NCBI GenBank assembly: GCA_944548615.1
Contig: OX155951.1
Span: 24,066,692-24,130,691, forward strand
Length of the DNA stretch: 64,000 nucleotides
Direction: 5' to 3'
Source: Micropterix aruncella
Taxonomy: Eukaryota > Arthropoda > Insecta > Lepidoptera > Micropterigidae
Shown here: in pieces, positions 1 to 12,350 of the stretch
Layout: every line of letters starts with the position of its first letter
How positions within the stretch are numbered: the stretch's first letter is position 1
The notes under the pieces: generated by a model
What the model saw: the letters and a program-made list of their open reading frames with translations, nothing else
Told to the model about the DNA's origin: nothing
The model's database searches: none
Program-made: the position numbers and the translations under genes

Positions 1-1854
1 GGTCAATTTGAGGTACAATTCATTTAGTTCTGCCACCAAAGTTTGTAATAAATCTTCAGTACCCACAGAAATGCTTGTGCTGAGAAGAATGTCAAGAAGT
101 TTCCTCAATGTTATGTACATACTCCAAATAACATTATCCCTTGGGACAAAGTCCCCTATAATAATTCCAAAAAACCGTAAGAGCGTCAACATCTCTGCAG
201 AAGATAGACGCAAGCTTCCGCGACTTATGTGCTCTTTTTCTATTGAGCATGGCTTATTTTTGTTATCCGGCCCGAAGTCAAAATTTGAAAGTTTGTTGTT
301 AAAAACTGATAATGAGAATAATTTGTACGTTTGGGTATACTCTAATAGTATGAAACACAAAATGTATTTTGCTACACCCTCTAATACATCATGCATGACA
401 TCAGCTCCTATCTGCTGGAACAAGTCAAATGATTTAACATCAAGCCAAACACACCTATCTTTGATGCCAGTTAAAGATGCATTGTTCAAATTCAAATCAG
501 CTTTATAGCCATCGGCATCTCTAAGCAGTGTTACATCTTCATAGCACTGTTGTTTTAATATTCCCTTTGAGACTTTACACACTCTGCAGCTAAAATTTGC
601 TGAGAAACTCTCAATAAAACCTGTTAATGAGTGAATTCCTAAATTGTCTCCGAGAATTAAAGCAAGTTCAAAATAAACAACACCTTTGAAGGTTGGAATT
701 TCTAAGTGTACACCTCTTTCACTAAGGAAATTTAACTCATCAATAACTGGTCGAAATATAACTCGGTTACCGAAAGCTACTCTATCAGATGAATGAAACA
801 GCAGAGCAAGGAAAATATTAGATAGCATCGATGAACGCCAAGGTGGAAGGCACGGAATTGAAATATATACTGCCCCCAATTTATGAATACCGGCGTGACT
901 GCCAAGAACATTTCCTACTTCAAAGTCATCGAAGTAAAGAAATAACGGTAAAACTATTCGATCTGAATGCTGCGCCATTCTGCTTTTCCAAAATGAGCCT
1001 TGGATAAAATTTTCTGCAACTTGCTTAGATTTAAGACTGTCCATGTAATGTAATGTATCGTATAGTATGCTGTCAAGAGAAAAAAATTTCTTAAATACTT
1101 CTCGAAGAGGAATGAAATGTTCTTCGCATGTAATGGGTTGAAATCGTTTTATGCCTTGTTTTTTAACTCTATCGAATCGCTGACCGATGACAATTGGTTG
1201 AGGTCGAATATAGGACCCTAGTTCATTAAAATAGTTCATCCTTTTGCGTTCTGTGGTGAATCTTTCCAACGGAGAAATGATTGTAGGTATGAGTGCTTCG
1301 ACTAAAGCTTTTGACCTATTTTCAGCGGATATCGAGGTATCGACAGAATTTTCAATAATACAATTTTCAATATTTGGGACAACTGAAAGGAAAAAATCAC
1401 GCAAGCCATTTACTACTTGCTGTACTGTATTTCTAGGCAATAGTACATTGCCATAAAGAGATGCAATGAAAATCGATAGCAATTCTTCAACTGTCCTCCC
1501 TGACATTCTGTTAGGATCTTGCTGTAACAAATTTATTATGGGACTTTTGGGCGTATTATCGATATTTACATAGTCGTTTTGTTCTAATTGATTATTTAAA
1601 CTGCGGGTTCGCTCATTACTCTTAGACATGTGTTCTCTAAGGACGTGCCTACTAAATGAACTGAAAATGTGAAAAGACCGCCTACAATCTGCTTCCATGC
1701 ATTTGAAATTCGTAAAATTGTGGCCAGAGTGCGCGAATTTAAAGTGATGTCTCAGACATTTTAAATCGTTGGAGATAAAACCACATAAGAAACATAAAAC
1801 CATAATGAAATAAAAACCACAACAAAAGTTTGTTGATAAGATGTGGAACACCAT
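1..1854 (-). CDS. C2H2 / DDE-like transposase, 3' end outside window
   Basis: One uninterrupted frame of 618 codons runs from the ATG at 1854 to the window edge. Residues 21-42 (C21, C24, H37, H42) and 52-75 (C52, C57, H70, H75) form two C2H2 zinc fingers, a likely DNA-binding head. Residues 300-500 carry the motifs YFDDFE (307-312), GDNLG (402-406), CRVC (423-426) and MHDVLEGV (487-494). This order, two acidic motifs, a cysteine knuckle and a final His plus Glu, is like the DDE core of CMC/CACTA-type transposases; D309 or D310, D403 and E492 are my candidate catalytic residues. It would cut and join transposon ends in the nucleus. Its start lies 13 bp after the SAM-gene stop, so the two may share a transcript, or the SAM gene may splice into it through an acceptor at 1888-1890. 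No stop or frameshift is visible, which suggests a young copy. I recognise the family from multicopy unnamed animal genes; the class name is inference. Confidence 0.85.
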   Translation of the reverse strand, partial: MVFHILSTNFCCGFYFIMVLCFLCGFISNDLKCLRHHFKFAHSGHNFTNFKCMEADCRRSFHIFSSFSRHVLREHMSKSNERTRSLNNQLEQNDYVNIDNTPKSPIINLLQQDPNRMSGRTVEELLSIFIASLYGNVLLPRNTVQQVVNGLRDFFLSVVPNIENCIIENSVDTSISAENRSKALVEALIPTIISPLERFTTERKRMNYFNELGSYIRPQPIVIGQRFDRVKKQGIKRFQPITCEEHFIPLREVFKKFFSLDSILYDTLHYMDSLKSKQVAENFIQGSFWKSRMAQHSDRIVLPLFLYFDDFEVGNVLGSHAGIHKLGAVYISIPCLPPWRSSMLSNIFLALLFHSSDRVAFGNRVIFRPVIDELNFLSERGVHLEIPTFKGVVYFELALILGDNLGIHSLTGFIESFSANFSCRVCKVSKGILKQQCYEDVTLLRDADGYKADLNLNNASLTGIKDRCVWLDVKSFDLFQQIGADVMHDVLEGVAKYILCFILLEYTQTYKLFSLSVFNNKLSNFDFGPDNKNKPCSIEKEHISRGSLRLSSAEMLTLLRFFGIIIGDFVPRDNVIWSMYITLRKLLDILLSTSISVGTEDLLQTLVAELNELYLKLT

Positions 1855-1890
1855 AAGTATATAAGTATTAATCCAACATGCCAATATCTG
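1855..1890 (-). promoter_or_regulatory. Gene junction with alternative splice acceptor
   Basis: Only 13 bp separate the SAM-gene stop (1870-1868) from the transposase ATG (1854-1852), and the two frames differ. A good acceptor, tctgcttgcag, ends at 1888. From 1887 the transposase frame is open for 11 codons before the ATG, so splicing here would join upstream SAM exons to the transposase. Either reinitiation on a two-cistron mRNA or this splice could supply the second protein; the sequence does not decide. Confidence 0.4.
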
Positions 1891-4283
1891 CAAGCAGAGT
1901 ATTTGCCGCTGTTGATTCCCTATCGTTACTCGTTACTAGTTTGTAAAAAGCTCGTTGAATGAACATCCAAGTACAGTGACACTCTGCTGCATATTTAGCA
2001 TTTATGGCCCATATACATTTAAAACAGACATCAATAGCGGACAAAATGTTGGGCAATAAATACATAGCATTATTGATGACGATTATATATGAAGAAATTT
2101 CGCCGAGCGTTGGACCTACTATGACCACGAGAGGTTGGAGAGTGAGACCAAAATTTGACAATTTCTTACGTCTGTCTTCGAGCACCTGCTTTATCTCTGC
2201 ATCGCTGTTGACGTGTATCACGAAACCTTCTCGCACTTCTGATTTCGATGGCCGCCACACTTTCTTGATGCATCCCTTGAGACGCAAGGTGGAGACTGAC
2301 AAAAGCGAAGGAATGAGAAGAAGCCCTGCAATGTTTGACGTTTCTTCAACAGCTGAAAAATTAAAATGTAGAATCGTATGTAGTTTAGAGAGCATCACTG
2401 AAGACTCTATGTGGAGACCTCAACTTTCGCAAGACGCCACTGCGAATGATATGAATATTATATTAAATAGAATCCTATTTGCAGTACAAGGAATAAAACA
2501 AACCTACCATCTGCCAGGGATAGAAGATGCTGCAGGTATTTGTCTCTACCGGAGGATCGTTTGGCCGCCAAATCGAAGAGTTTTTTTTTATGAACAGGGA
2601 AACCTTCTACCAAACTTCTTGTGTTGCCAGCGTAGATAGACTCAAAGTCGTTTTCCAGCTGCAAAAAGTAATTATTGTAGACGAGAAAATAATATCTGAG
2701 ATATTACAATACAATTTCATACTTACAAGAACATATCCGAGAGGTTTCTGTAGTGCAGGAAAATCGTCAAAATATTTCTGTATCGAATTGTTTAAAGCCA
2801 ATTGTTGTAACCTGGTCCATGTCGTTTTCTTCCACTTGTCTTCCACCGTCACCCAGGGGTCGCTAGAATTTTTCAGCCAAAGAATATTGTCTTCGACTGA
2901 ATCTTCGTCCTCTGTTTTTTTTTCTAAATGTTCTGGTAGGCGTGAGTGACGTTCTATACTTTCCGGCTGGGATTGAGTTGAAGTCCTCGACGATACGGAT
3001 GACGATCTTGACCGCTCTCGTCTTGCTATTATACCAGTTTGTCTGTATTTCCTCTTTAAATTGTGCACTTGGTCAGGCAATTTTCCTCCCAATCTGTTGG
3101 TTATGCCGTACCCAGATTCAACTATTTTGAAGTGAAAATAGACTGTTTTTTTTTCAGCTGGGAATAACTGCACAATTTCATATGCCCACTTGCCGTAGAC
3201 TTTAGCAGTTACATGAACTTCTGGATCTTGTAATAAAATTGACGTCGAAATAATTCGTACCAAATGAAGTCTTGCCTTGTTGTCCAATGGAGTATTTTGA
3301 CCACACAACGTGAGCAAACCCCTGCCTTCTAAAGTGCTTTCAAGAAGTTGATTTAGGGTCTATAAAAAAGTATAGATATACACAAAATTAAAATTGAGTT
3401 AGGTACCTATGTCGTATAAAAAATGGACAACACGAACCTTGGTATTTTGGTGCTGTGATTCGCCAGATGTAGATGGAAGTTCGATTGACTGCCTTGATGT
3501 CGACGCTGATAGTGTGGTTTTATGTAGTAGAGACGTACCCGAAGTTCCGATTTCTGGGGTCGATGGTTGGGATTTGTTCAAGTCCAATAAGTCAGTTAAT
3601 GAAAAACTAACATTTTGGGGGGCCGGTGATTGAACTTCAAATATCTGTAAAAAAACGTAAATGTTGTTAGTATTTAGCCGTTTCGCTGCCACTGTGGCTA
3701 ATTTTATATATTTATTTATTATGCAAAACCACTCACGTTAATGCTTTCCGCCTCTGGATGCATAGATCTTCGCCATCCTTCCAAGTTTTTGATCAATATT
3801 GCTCGATGTCCAACTAAGGGAATTAATTCTTTTATTTCTAGTGGCCCCAATAATGCCAATGAAAATGACGTTATTTGATTTTCTGTAACAATAAAAAAAA
3901 ATTAAGTATACCTAAGTACTGATTATTATGAATAGAAAATTATAACAGGATTGAGCAAATATCCATAATAAAAACATATGATTTTTATGTGCGGTATTTA
4001 GGATTAAAAATCAACGCCCACATTGATAAAAATCACTCGTATCATCCAAAATTATTGTCCGTGTCATGAGCAATTCGCCATTTTTCCGATATAGCTTTAA
4101 TACACTAGCTAGAGCCTATCGATTGTCCCACGATGCTGGCCGCAATCCGCATTTTCAGCTTAGGGGTGACATAATAAATATTTAGATTAAATTTAGTTTA
4201 GGCAACCACTCACCATTAAATTTGTCGATGTATTGTTCAAGTCCCCATTCGCGTAGAAGAATGGCGACGTCATCATCCGCCAT
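1868..4283 (-). CDS. SAM-domain protein paired with the transposase, six exons
   Basis: Spliced gene, exons 4283-4214, 3882-3737, 3644-3438, 3359-2727, 2658-2508 and 2397-1868. Every junction is GT-AG and keeps frame, giving 578 residues ending in TAA at 1870-1868. Exons 1-2 (residues 1-72) encode a sterile alpha motif domain, opening MADDDVAILLREWGLEQYI and including IKELIPLVGHRAILIKNLEGW (split here: IKELIPLVG then HRAILIKNL). Residues 175-250 hold a conserved helical block ending LKRKYRQTGII. About 254-275 is Arg/Ser rich. The C-terminal third contains SEVREGFVIHV, LQPLVVIVGP and an AIDVCFK stretch. This layout matches multicopy animal proteins labelled SAMD3-like, which I remember beside similar transposases. 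A SAM domain suggests self-association or partner binding, so a transposase accessory role is plausible but inferred. A possible 5' UTR donor (GTAAGT) sits at 4420-4415. No lesion is visible. Confidence 0.85.
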
Positions 4284-4682
4284 TTTGATCTCAATCTGAC
4301 TTGATTCGGCACGAAACTCACAATTCCGAAATGTTTCAGATCAGAATGCACTTTGTTTTTATCACTTTTCGTACGCAATATAATAACTATGAATAGGTAC
4401 ACAGTTCGCAAAGTACTTACTATGATGACGCCGCGACTGGCCGCGGTGAAACATAAAAAGCGGAACGGAACTGTCAAATGCCCAGGCTTGCAAGTCTTCT
4501 TTTTGTTATTTTATGGCAATCACTGATTGACGATACATTTCTGCCAGGTCGTTTTTGGAATTAATTTGATAATAATTTAGAAGACGGCATAAAACAACGA
4601 AACAACTGAAACTACCACCTATACGATGCACTGACAAAACTGCTATGGCGGCTTCTGCAAAGAACCATATTATTAAGCTCGT
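4284..4682 (-). promoter_or_regulatory. 5' flank of the SAM gene
   Basis: About 400 bp between the SAM-gene ATG and the repeat array must contain the promoter and 5' UTR if the gene is expressed. It is slightly GC-richer near 4425-4460 (ccgcgactggccgcggtg). A consensus donor GTAAGT lies at 4420-4415 and a possible acceptor (ctattcatag) near 4390, suggesting a leader intron. I see no clear TATA box. Confidence 0.35.
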
Positions 4683-5964
4683 ACTACTCTGTTAAAATCA
4701 ACCAAGCAATCCGTTGTTTTCAAACGAGTGACTTGGTTGTTTTCAATGGAGCCAGAGTGGTCGGTTAAAAATAACCAACCCGCTCGGTTATTTTCAACAG
4801 AGCTGAGCCATTCTATTAAAAGCAAACGAGTGGTCGGTTAAAAATAAGCAACCCGCTCGGTTAATTTCAACAGAGCCGAGCCATTCTGTTAAAAACAAAC
4901 GAGTGGTCGGTTAAAAATAACCAACCCGCTCGGTTAATTTCAACAGAGCCGAGCCATTCTGTTAAAAACAAACGAGTGGTCGGTTAAAAATAACCAACCC
5001 TCTCGGTTATTTTTAACAGAGCCGAGCCACTCTGTTAAAAACAAACAAGTGGTCGGTTAAAAATAACCAACCCGCTCGGTTATTTTTAACAGAGCCGAGC
5101 CACTCTGTTAAAAACAAACAAGTGGTCGGTTAAAAATAAGCAACCCGCTCGGTTAATTTCAACAGAGCCGAGCCATTCTGTTAAAAACAAACGAGTGATT
5201 GGTTAAAAATAACCAACCCGCTCGGTTATTTTCAACAGAGCAGAGCCACTCTGTTAAAAACAAATAAGCCGTCGGTTAAAAATAAGCAACCCGCTCGGTG
5301 GTTATTTCAACAGAGCCAAGACACTCTGTTAAAAACAAATGAGTGGTCGGTTAAAAATACTCCACCATCTCGGTTATTTTTAACAGCTGAGCCACTCTGT
5401 TAAAAACAAACGAGTGATCGGTTAAAAATAACCGAACCACCTAAGTGGTTGTTTACAACAGATCCGCTCGGTTATTGATAACCATGCGACTCGGTTGTTT
5501 TTAACAGACTCACTCTGTTGAATTTAACCGATCAGGTAAGGTTGTTTTCAAAAGAGTGACTCGGTTAATAACAACAGAGCCATTTGGTTGATTACTACCA
5601 ACCTGCTCGATTACTTTCAACCGTTTCGGCCATTCCGTTGAAAATAAACGAGAAATCGGTTAAAATTACCCGAGCCGTTCTGTTGTTTTCAATAGAGCCG
5701 CGCAATTATTTTCAACCGAGCAGCGCAGTTACAAACAGCCAAGACGTGACTTTAATATCTACAGAGTCGTTTGTTAATTGTAACCGAGTTAACTCGGCTA
5801 CAACAACCAATCGGTGTGTTATTATTAACCCACTCCCTGTAACAGTTCCAACTTGGTACTTTTTAACAACGGTACATTGGTTAATTTTAACCTTTGATTG
5901 GTTATTTTTAACCTTTTTTTTTTTAACCGAGCTAAAATCGCACTCGGTTAAGCGTTCGTTTTCT
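4683..5964. repeat. 73-bp tandem array, putative subterminal repeats of the transposon
   Basis: The word gagccattct or gagccactct recurs at 4805, 4878, 4951, 5024, 5097, 5170 and 5243, exactly 73 bp apart, then at about 5318 and 5389. Each unit holds three related ~20-bp motifs in alternating orientation: ctctgttaaaaacaaacgag, tcggttaaaaataacc and ctcggttatttttaacagag. Right of about 5450 the order decays, but GGTTA...TAACC motifs continue to 5950. CACTA-type elements carry arrays of short direct and inverted subterminal repeats bound by their transposase. Position just upstream of the gene pair supports that reading, which remains inference. Confidence 0.85.
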
Positions 5965-5969
5965 CAGTG
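5930..5969 (-). mobile_element. Candidate 5' terminus of the two-gene transposon
   Basis: Where the repeat motifs stop, the minus strand reads CACTGAGAAAACGAACGC followed by TTAACCGAGTGC. CACTR ends are typical of CMC/CACTA elements, and the array runs right up to this point. DNA beyond 5970 shows none of the motif. The matching end is outside the window, so neither the inverted repeat nor a target duplication can be confirmed. Confidence 0.4.
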
Positions 5970-6548
5970 TGAGCGCTCTTCTCTTGCCCAAGCAAATATA
6001 TACACAATTTCTAATTGTTTTTTGCAGTGTTTTCTCCTTTCTAATGACAATAATTTATATTATGTCGTATTGCTAAAAGAGTGAACTTTAATATAGTATA
6101 AGTATTATATAAGAATCTTATTTTATTTCTGAGAAAATTAGAATGATACAGGAAGATTTTTTTTTAATTTTGTGTAATTGTAATTAATGTATACCTTGGA
6201 TATGTGGTCAAAAAACGAAAAAATAAAGCCGTAGTGTACATCAAGAATACATGACGGACATAAAAAAAAATAGTATACGGTTTTCGTTGTAGTGATATTA
6301 CTGTATTAAGGAGTTCAAAGTTTGCCTTCCGAGCGTTTTACGAATAACGACTTTCGGAAAATGGGCTGAATAAGTAAATAATATTCGTTACATCTAAAAT
6401 TAAAGGCCGCTATGGTCAACATCAAGAAATGGTCCAGGTAATTCAGTAATTAAAGTTTGTAGAAATCTCTTTATTTCTTGGAATTGGAACGCCAAAAATC
6501 CACTTTTCTTGCCTTTCTGGAAAAAATATGTGATAGGGCTCTTAAACA
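5970..6548. other. AT-rich intergenic DNA
   Basis: No coding motif, repeat array or structured element recognised. This is probably the sequence flanking the transposon insertion. Confidence 0.5.
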
Positions 6549-6760
6549 GTCAATAGAATGAAATTAAAATAAAACACACTCACCGTTTACATTGTAGGAG
6601 TAATCGCGGCTGGAAGTTTTCGAAATCAGTTTAAAGCCTTAATGTCCCAGACAATGAGCAACTTTTTAGTCTAAATTTTTAATAAGTTTCAGATCAAGGG
6701 ATTCGCTCAGAAACTTTTTTAACGTAATGCTTATATTTAAAAAAAAAACATAAAGCAAAG
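6549..6760 (-). repeat. Dispersed repeat E, copy 1
   Basis: Closely matches 53969-54185 over the core caattaatgaaattaaaata-type start, the stretch attgtaggagtaatcgcg and the run tttcgaaatcagtttaaagc. On the minus strand both copies carry a perfect donor-like GTGAGT after caatgtaaa(c/g), as if a noncoding exon edge were duplicated. Class unknown. Confidence 0.65.
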
Positions 6761-9412
6761 TTCTTCAGATATGATGGTTCCTAGGTAGGTATCATGTCAC
6801 CATTGATAATCATTATAGATTTTTCTGAAACAAGTTCTAAAATAATGTATTGGCATTCGTGTTATTCCCGGGTGTGGAACAGTGCTAACTGGAGTTTGCT
6901 TGGCGCGGTCCGTAGCCGCTTCTGTAGGACTTTCGAACATGGCACCTTATGAATACACGTATAAACATGATGACAGCATTTCGCTCTGATGTGCGAGCGA
7001 ATGCCATCAAAGTGTTTGTTTGCCGGCGGCCGAGCAGGCGGCGCGGTGTTTAGCGGTCGCCCGCAAAAAATATCATATTTTATCATAAATAAGTGGCGAT
7101 ATTGCAACTCCGGCGGGCTGAGCCACCTCGCCGCGTCAGCGTTGCAGTCAATTTAGCCCGACATGGAATGCGTTCGCACCTTTTACATTTGCGGCGCTTT
7201 TTTGACGCCCGCCAACCTCCGCGCGCCTGGAATGAGCCGGGGAATACGAAATATTAACTATATAGGCGCTACCAGCCGCTCGTTCACCACCCCCGATCGA
7301 CTCGCCATCTCCCGCTTGTACGACAACACTCAAAAACGTAATGTAAACAATTACCGGACTGGCTCTATAAAAGATCCCATTCATTAAACGCCTTCAAATC
7401 GTCGCCGGATCGCGACCACGAAAACAGAAGCGAAGAATCCGAGACGAGATCCACGAGACTATTTGGCCATGTCGTTCCGCGGTCAGAAAGCATTAAGTAC
7501 GACGTTTCGAATCGTAAATTGCATTTTTCGCAGCGGCGAGCGCGATATCCAAAATCGGATGTTTCGGATTGTAGGCGGCCGCCATACATGTCCCCAAATG
7601 GATGTTACGTGCTGAGCGGGTTAACAAAATAAATATTTAATTTAAATTTTCCAACTTGTTATGTGGCCATCGGGGAGCAGAGCGAGAAGGTTCCGATTCC
7701 CGTATGTCTTATCAACTGATGAGACAATGAATGGGGTATTTAAATAATATTGTGAATTCTGGTGCATACAGAATGATTTCTTTTTCTTCTACAATAGTTA
7801 TATTCAGTCATTTTATACTGCCAATGCCAATTATATCTGCCAATATAATGAAGTATGAAATTACCAATGTTATCTTCAATCATTATATTCTGTCGCTGTT
7901 AAAAAGCGCCTGCACACGCATTCGACATATAACAGCCCCCTCTAAAAAGGTGTTAGCGGGAAATTTGCAGAAAATGTTGTCCCTCGCAGAAACACCGAAA
8001 CAAAACACTTGTTAGAGGGGTGTGAGAGGGAGGTGAGAGGGCGGAGGGGGAGCGTGGCGTGTCAGTTCCCACATCGAGGATCGGCCAAGGACTCCAAAGG
8101 GAAAAAATCGACGGGCGAGAAAAAAAGTGAAGAAATCCGCGAAAAGCGGCCGCGCCGTCAAAATCGCGCCGATGCATGGGCGACAGGTCCGTCTCCGTTT
8201 CTAGACAAAACGTTGCAAGTATTTCTTTTAATTGTATCCATTTAATAATGCATTATATAACAAAGAGTTCGTTTCGTTTGGTGGCTAGTAAAAGTTATAT
8301 ATTTTTTATTTTAACATTTCTCATAGTTTTCGCCATATTGTTTAATAGATAACTAATTTTAAAAACTAACTAATGGGAGTTAATTTCATCATATGAAAAT
8401 ATTACATTTGCCCATCAAAATATTTGGATGTATCCTTTCAATTTATCTATTTCACGGTGCAGCATTTTCCATTTATTTACATTTAGTGCATGTATGCATG
8501 TATACGTAGTAGGTACAGGTTTTTTAAACAAGCACTTGTAATACGACAGACATTCCTCTACACTAAATAGTATTATAAATTGGAAGAAATCTACAGTACC
8601 TAAACCTTCAGCGAATTTTTTTACGACACCCTGCTCATTACATATATTACTAGGCCAAGATGGCTTTTACATACCTACCTACTATAAATAAGCATAAGAA
8701 AAAATAAAAGAAAAAATATACTCGCCACCAATATAAACAATGATATGGATATAGAAATAACAATATAAAAAAATACATAAAAAGCAATATTAATATAAGG
8801 TAACTCGACTCATGGCCGGCCAATGTGTATTTTTACGGACTGTAAATGCAAATAATTTTTAACTTTATTGAATTAAATAATTTAAATATTATTCAATTAA
8901 GTAGTTAAAGAAATATATATTTGTTCTGTTGTATATTTTCAATTGTAGAAAATAAGGACCTTTATCCCTTTTTTACCATTAGCGTAATATCCCACACATT
9001 TTATCGTACGTCACACATTTCCATGAATGCAGGTGGCATGCAATTCAAAATGCTCATATATTGGGTCTTCACCTATCTAATTGCTGTTTTTCCCCACTGG
9101 CCACTTTGAGCTTGGATAACTCAAGTTTGAGTTGGAATTTCATAATAAAATAAATTTTATTTCAAAGAAATGATATTCTTTTTCATGAATCAGCTCTTTA
9201 TTTGTCTTTCCGTCGTTTGTTTTTCCTTAAAATTTTTCGATTGAGCAGCCATGGTAAAGTCGAAAATTTGCATTATTTTCAAATATGAGATTCTGTACCG
9301 GTGTTTTCTATTACAGCTTCTTAAAATCTGGCTATACAGGTGCCGTAAATGTGTACTATTAAGAACTCCTGACAATGATGGAAAAGTTTGTGATTAAATA
9401 ACCGAGCCTGGT
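6761..9412. other. Intergenic DNA with GC-richer patches
   Basis: No gene recognised. Two patches, about 6890-7600 and 7890-8230, are clearly GC-richer than their surroundings and contain CpG. Overlapping open frames there occur on both strands and have no recognisable domain, so I do not call them genes. They could be conserved regulatory DNA or very old exons. The remainder, 8240-9410, is AT-rich. Confidence 0.4.
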
Positions 9413-9730
9413 CAATCGCTCATCGCCACTGTTTCTGCATGACAACGTATAACCACAGATTTTACTGCAAACAGTCCATAAATTGCATGAGTTGCGGCTA
9501 GAGACTCTTGGTCACCCACCGTACTTGCCAGACTTTGCTCTAATAGAGTTTCATTTTTTTTTTCAGAATTTAGATTACTTTTTACAAGGGAAAAAAATCA
9601 ACTTGAGTTACAACGAAGAGTCGGTGAAAAATTCCGACAAAGCATTCATTGGTTTCTGTCCACGACAGTTTTACAGCAGATGAATTAGGCAACTGGCATT
9701 AAAATGACAAGTCTGCATAGATAATTGGTT
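9413..9730 (+). pseudogene. Mariner transposase C-terminal relic
   Basis: Translates to a degenerate mariner C-terminus: FLHDNV, then KLHELRLETLGHPPYLPDFA, then FHFFFQNLDYFLQGKKI and finally RQLALK-stop-QVCIDNW. In the family these correspond to the LHDNARPH block with the second catalytic Asp, the HPPYSPDLAPSD block with the third, and the terminal WQKCID region. Here the third acidic position is lost (SDYHFF has become IEFHFF) and stops interrupt the frame. It is a dead copy. A (TA)n run follows immediately. Confidence 0.8.
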
Positions 9731-9746
9731 CAATATTTCTATTACT

Positions 9747-11221
<1,475 letters not shown>

Positions 11222-11300
11222 TTACGGGAGATAGAACGATCAAATATCATTAAAACTTCCTGAGGTGACGGGTTCGCCCTATGTAGTGGACAGCTCAAAT
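11222..11300 (-). repeat. Family A dispersed repeat, terminal fragment
   Basis: The minus strand reads gggcgaacccgtcacctcag, then gaagttttaa and a gatcgttctatctcccg stretch, the same start as the longer A copies at 19272, 46366, 47129 and 57396. Only the first ~80 bp are present. Confidence 0.75.
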
Positions 11301-12099
11301 ATACCTATGTCTACTAGAGTGTTCAGTGGTATGTGTTGAGTGGGAGTTAAGTTAGTTAGTGTTTGTCGTCATCTCGTATACAACATTCTCTCAAACGATT
11401 CCAAAACCGAGGCCCACATGTCATCTGTTTATGATATTAAATTTAATATCTGAAGTGGACATCAATATTAATATTGTCTGCTGGACGACTGATAAATTAA
11501 ATAATTAAGATAACATATGCAAGACTCTCCAAAAGTGGAGGTGTTTTGCCAGCAAAAGAGAATAATGTAAGTAAAAAATAATTGAAAATAAATATAGTAT
11601 AAGTAAATGCAGAAAAATCCTTCTTTCTATAAAAGTTTAGTGTATGTTCAAAATTTATTTCAGTAACATACCTAAGCAAGAGTATTTAGACCAAAAATTA
11701 GCTGATTGTAATATCTAAATATTAGCTATATAATTTCATTTTCTATCTAGGTAACTATGTACTAATTTGTTTGAAAAGCTTTATTGCACGCACAAAAGAG
11801 TAAAATGTGGTGGGCCTATTGCCAAGTGACAATATCTTCCAGGCATGCCGCCAGGGTTATTGTGACTAAAAGTTTATGTGGGCAAATTGATGTATAAAAG
11901 GAGTCATAAATGAATACACTTAAGTAATAGTCATCATCGAATATAAAACAGTGTTTAGTAACGTATCTCAACTAGATATTGAAGGGAGGAATGGAATATA
12001 TGGACAAGCACAGGAGGCGGAAGGGGAGGAGGTATTCATGAGTTGAGTAAATGTCTCTTTAGAGATTTTCAATACCCGTTCAGGTTTTCAAATTGTCAT
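11301..12099. other. AT-rich intergenic DNA
   Basis: Nothing recognised. Confidence 0.5.
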
Positions 12100-12350
12100 G
12101 GGCAGAGGCACGGAATTCCAGAGTCGGGCCGCCTGCACTGCGAAAGACCTGGACATAAAAGTTGATAAATACTGAGGTATAGCCAGTAATAGATTTTCCT
12201 GAGAGCGCAATGGAAGGCCATGGGATGAAAGAAGATATTATTCGAATAAGTAGGCGTGTTTGCCTGTAGTACACGGAAGAGTAGGGCGAGTATGTGAAAC
12301 TCCCGACATCGCCCAATGGGAAGCCACTCTATTTGCCTGCGAAAGTTCGA
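12100..12350 (-). pseudogene. LINE reverse-transcriptase C-terminal relic
   Basis: Minus-strand translation gives QIEWLPIGRCREFHILALLF then RVLQANTPTY and, after a shift, SRSFAVQAARLWNSVPLPM. The pairs LPI..RR/HIL.LL and SF.VQAARLWNSLP mark the C-terminus of CR1/Jockey-like reverse transcriptases. A frame change lies between the two parts and no catalytic core is present, so this is a 5'-truncated decayed copy. Confidence 0.75.

Noticed and set aside
8..508. 166-codon plus-strand frame
   Set aside because: It is the antisense shadow of the transposase frame and shows no domain.
2004..2639. 211-codon plus-strand frame
   Set aside because: Antisense to the last exons of the SAM gene; it crosses the intron and has no domain.
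5584..6084. 166-codon plus-strand frame
   Set aside because: Runs through the repeat array and past the presumed transposon end; composition is that of the repeat.
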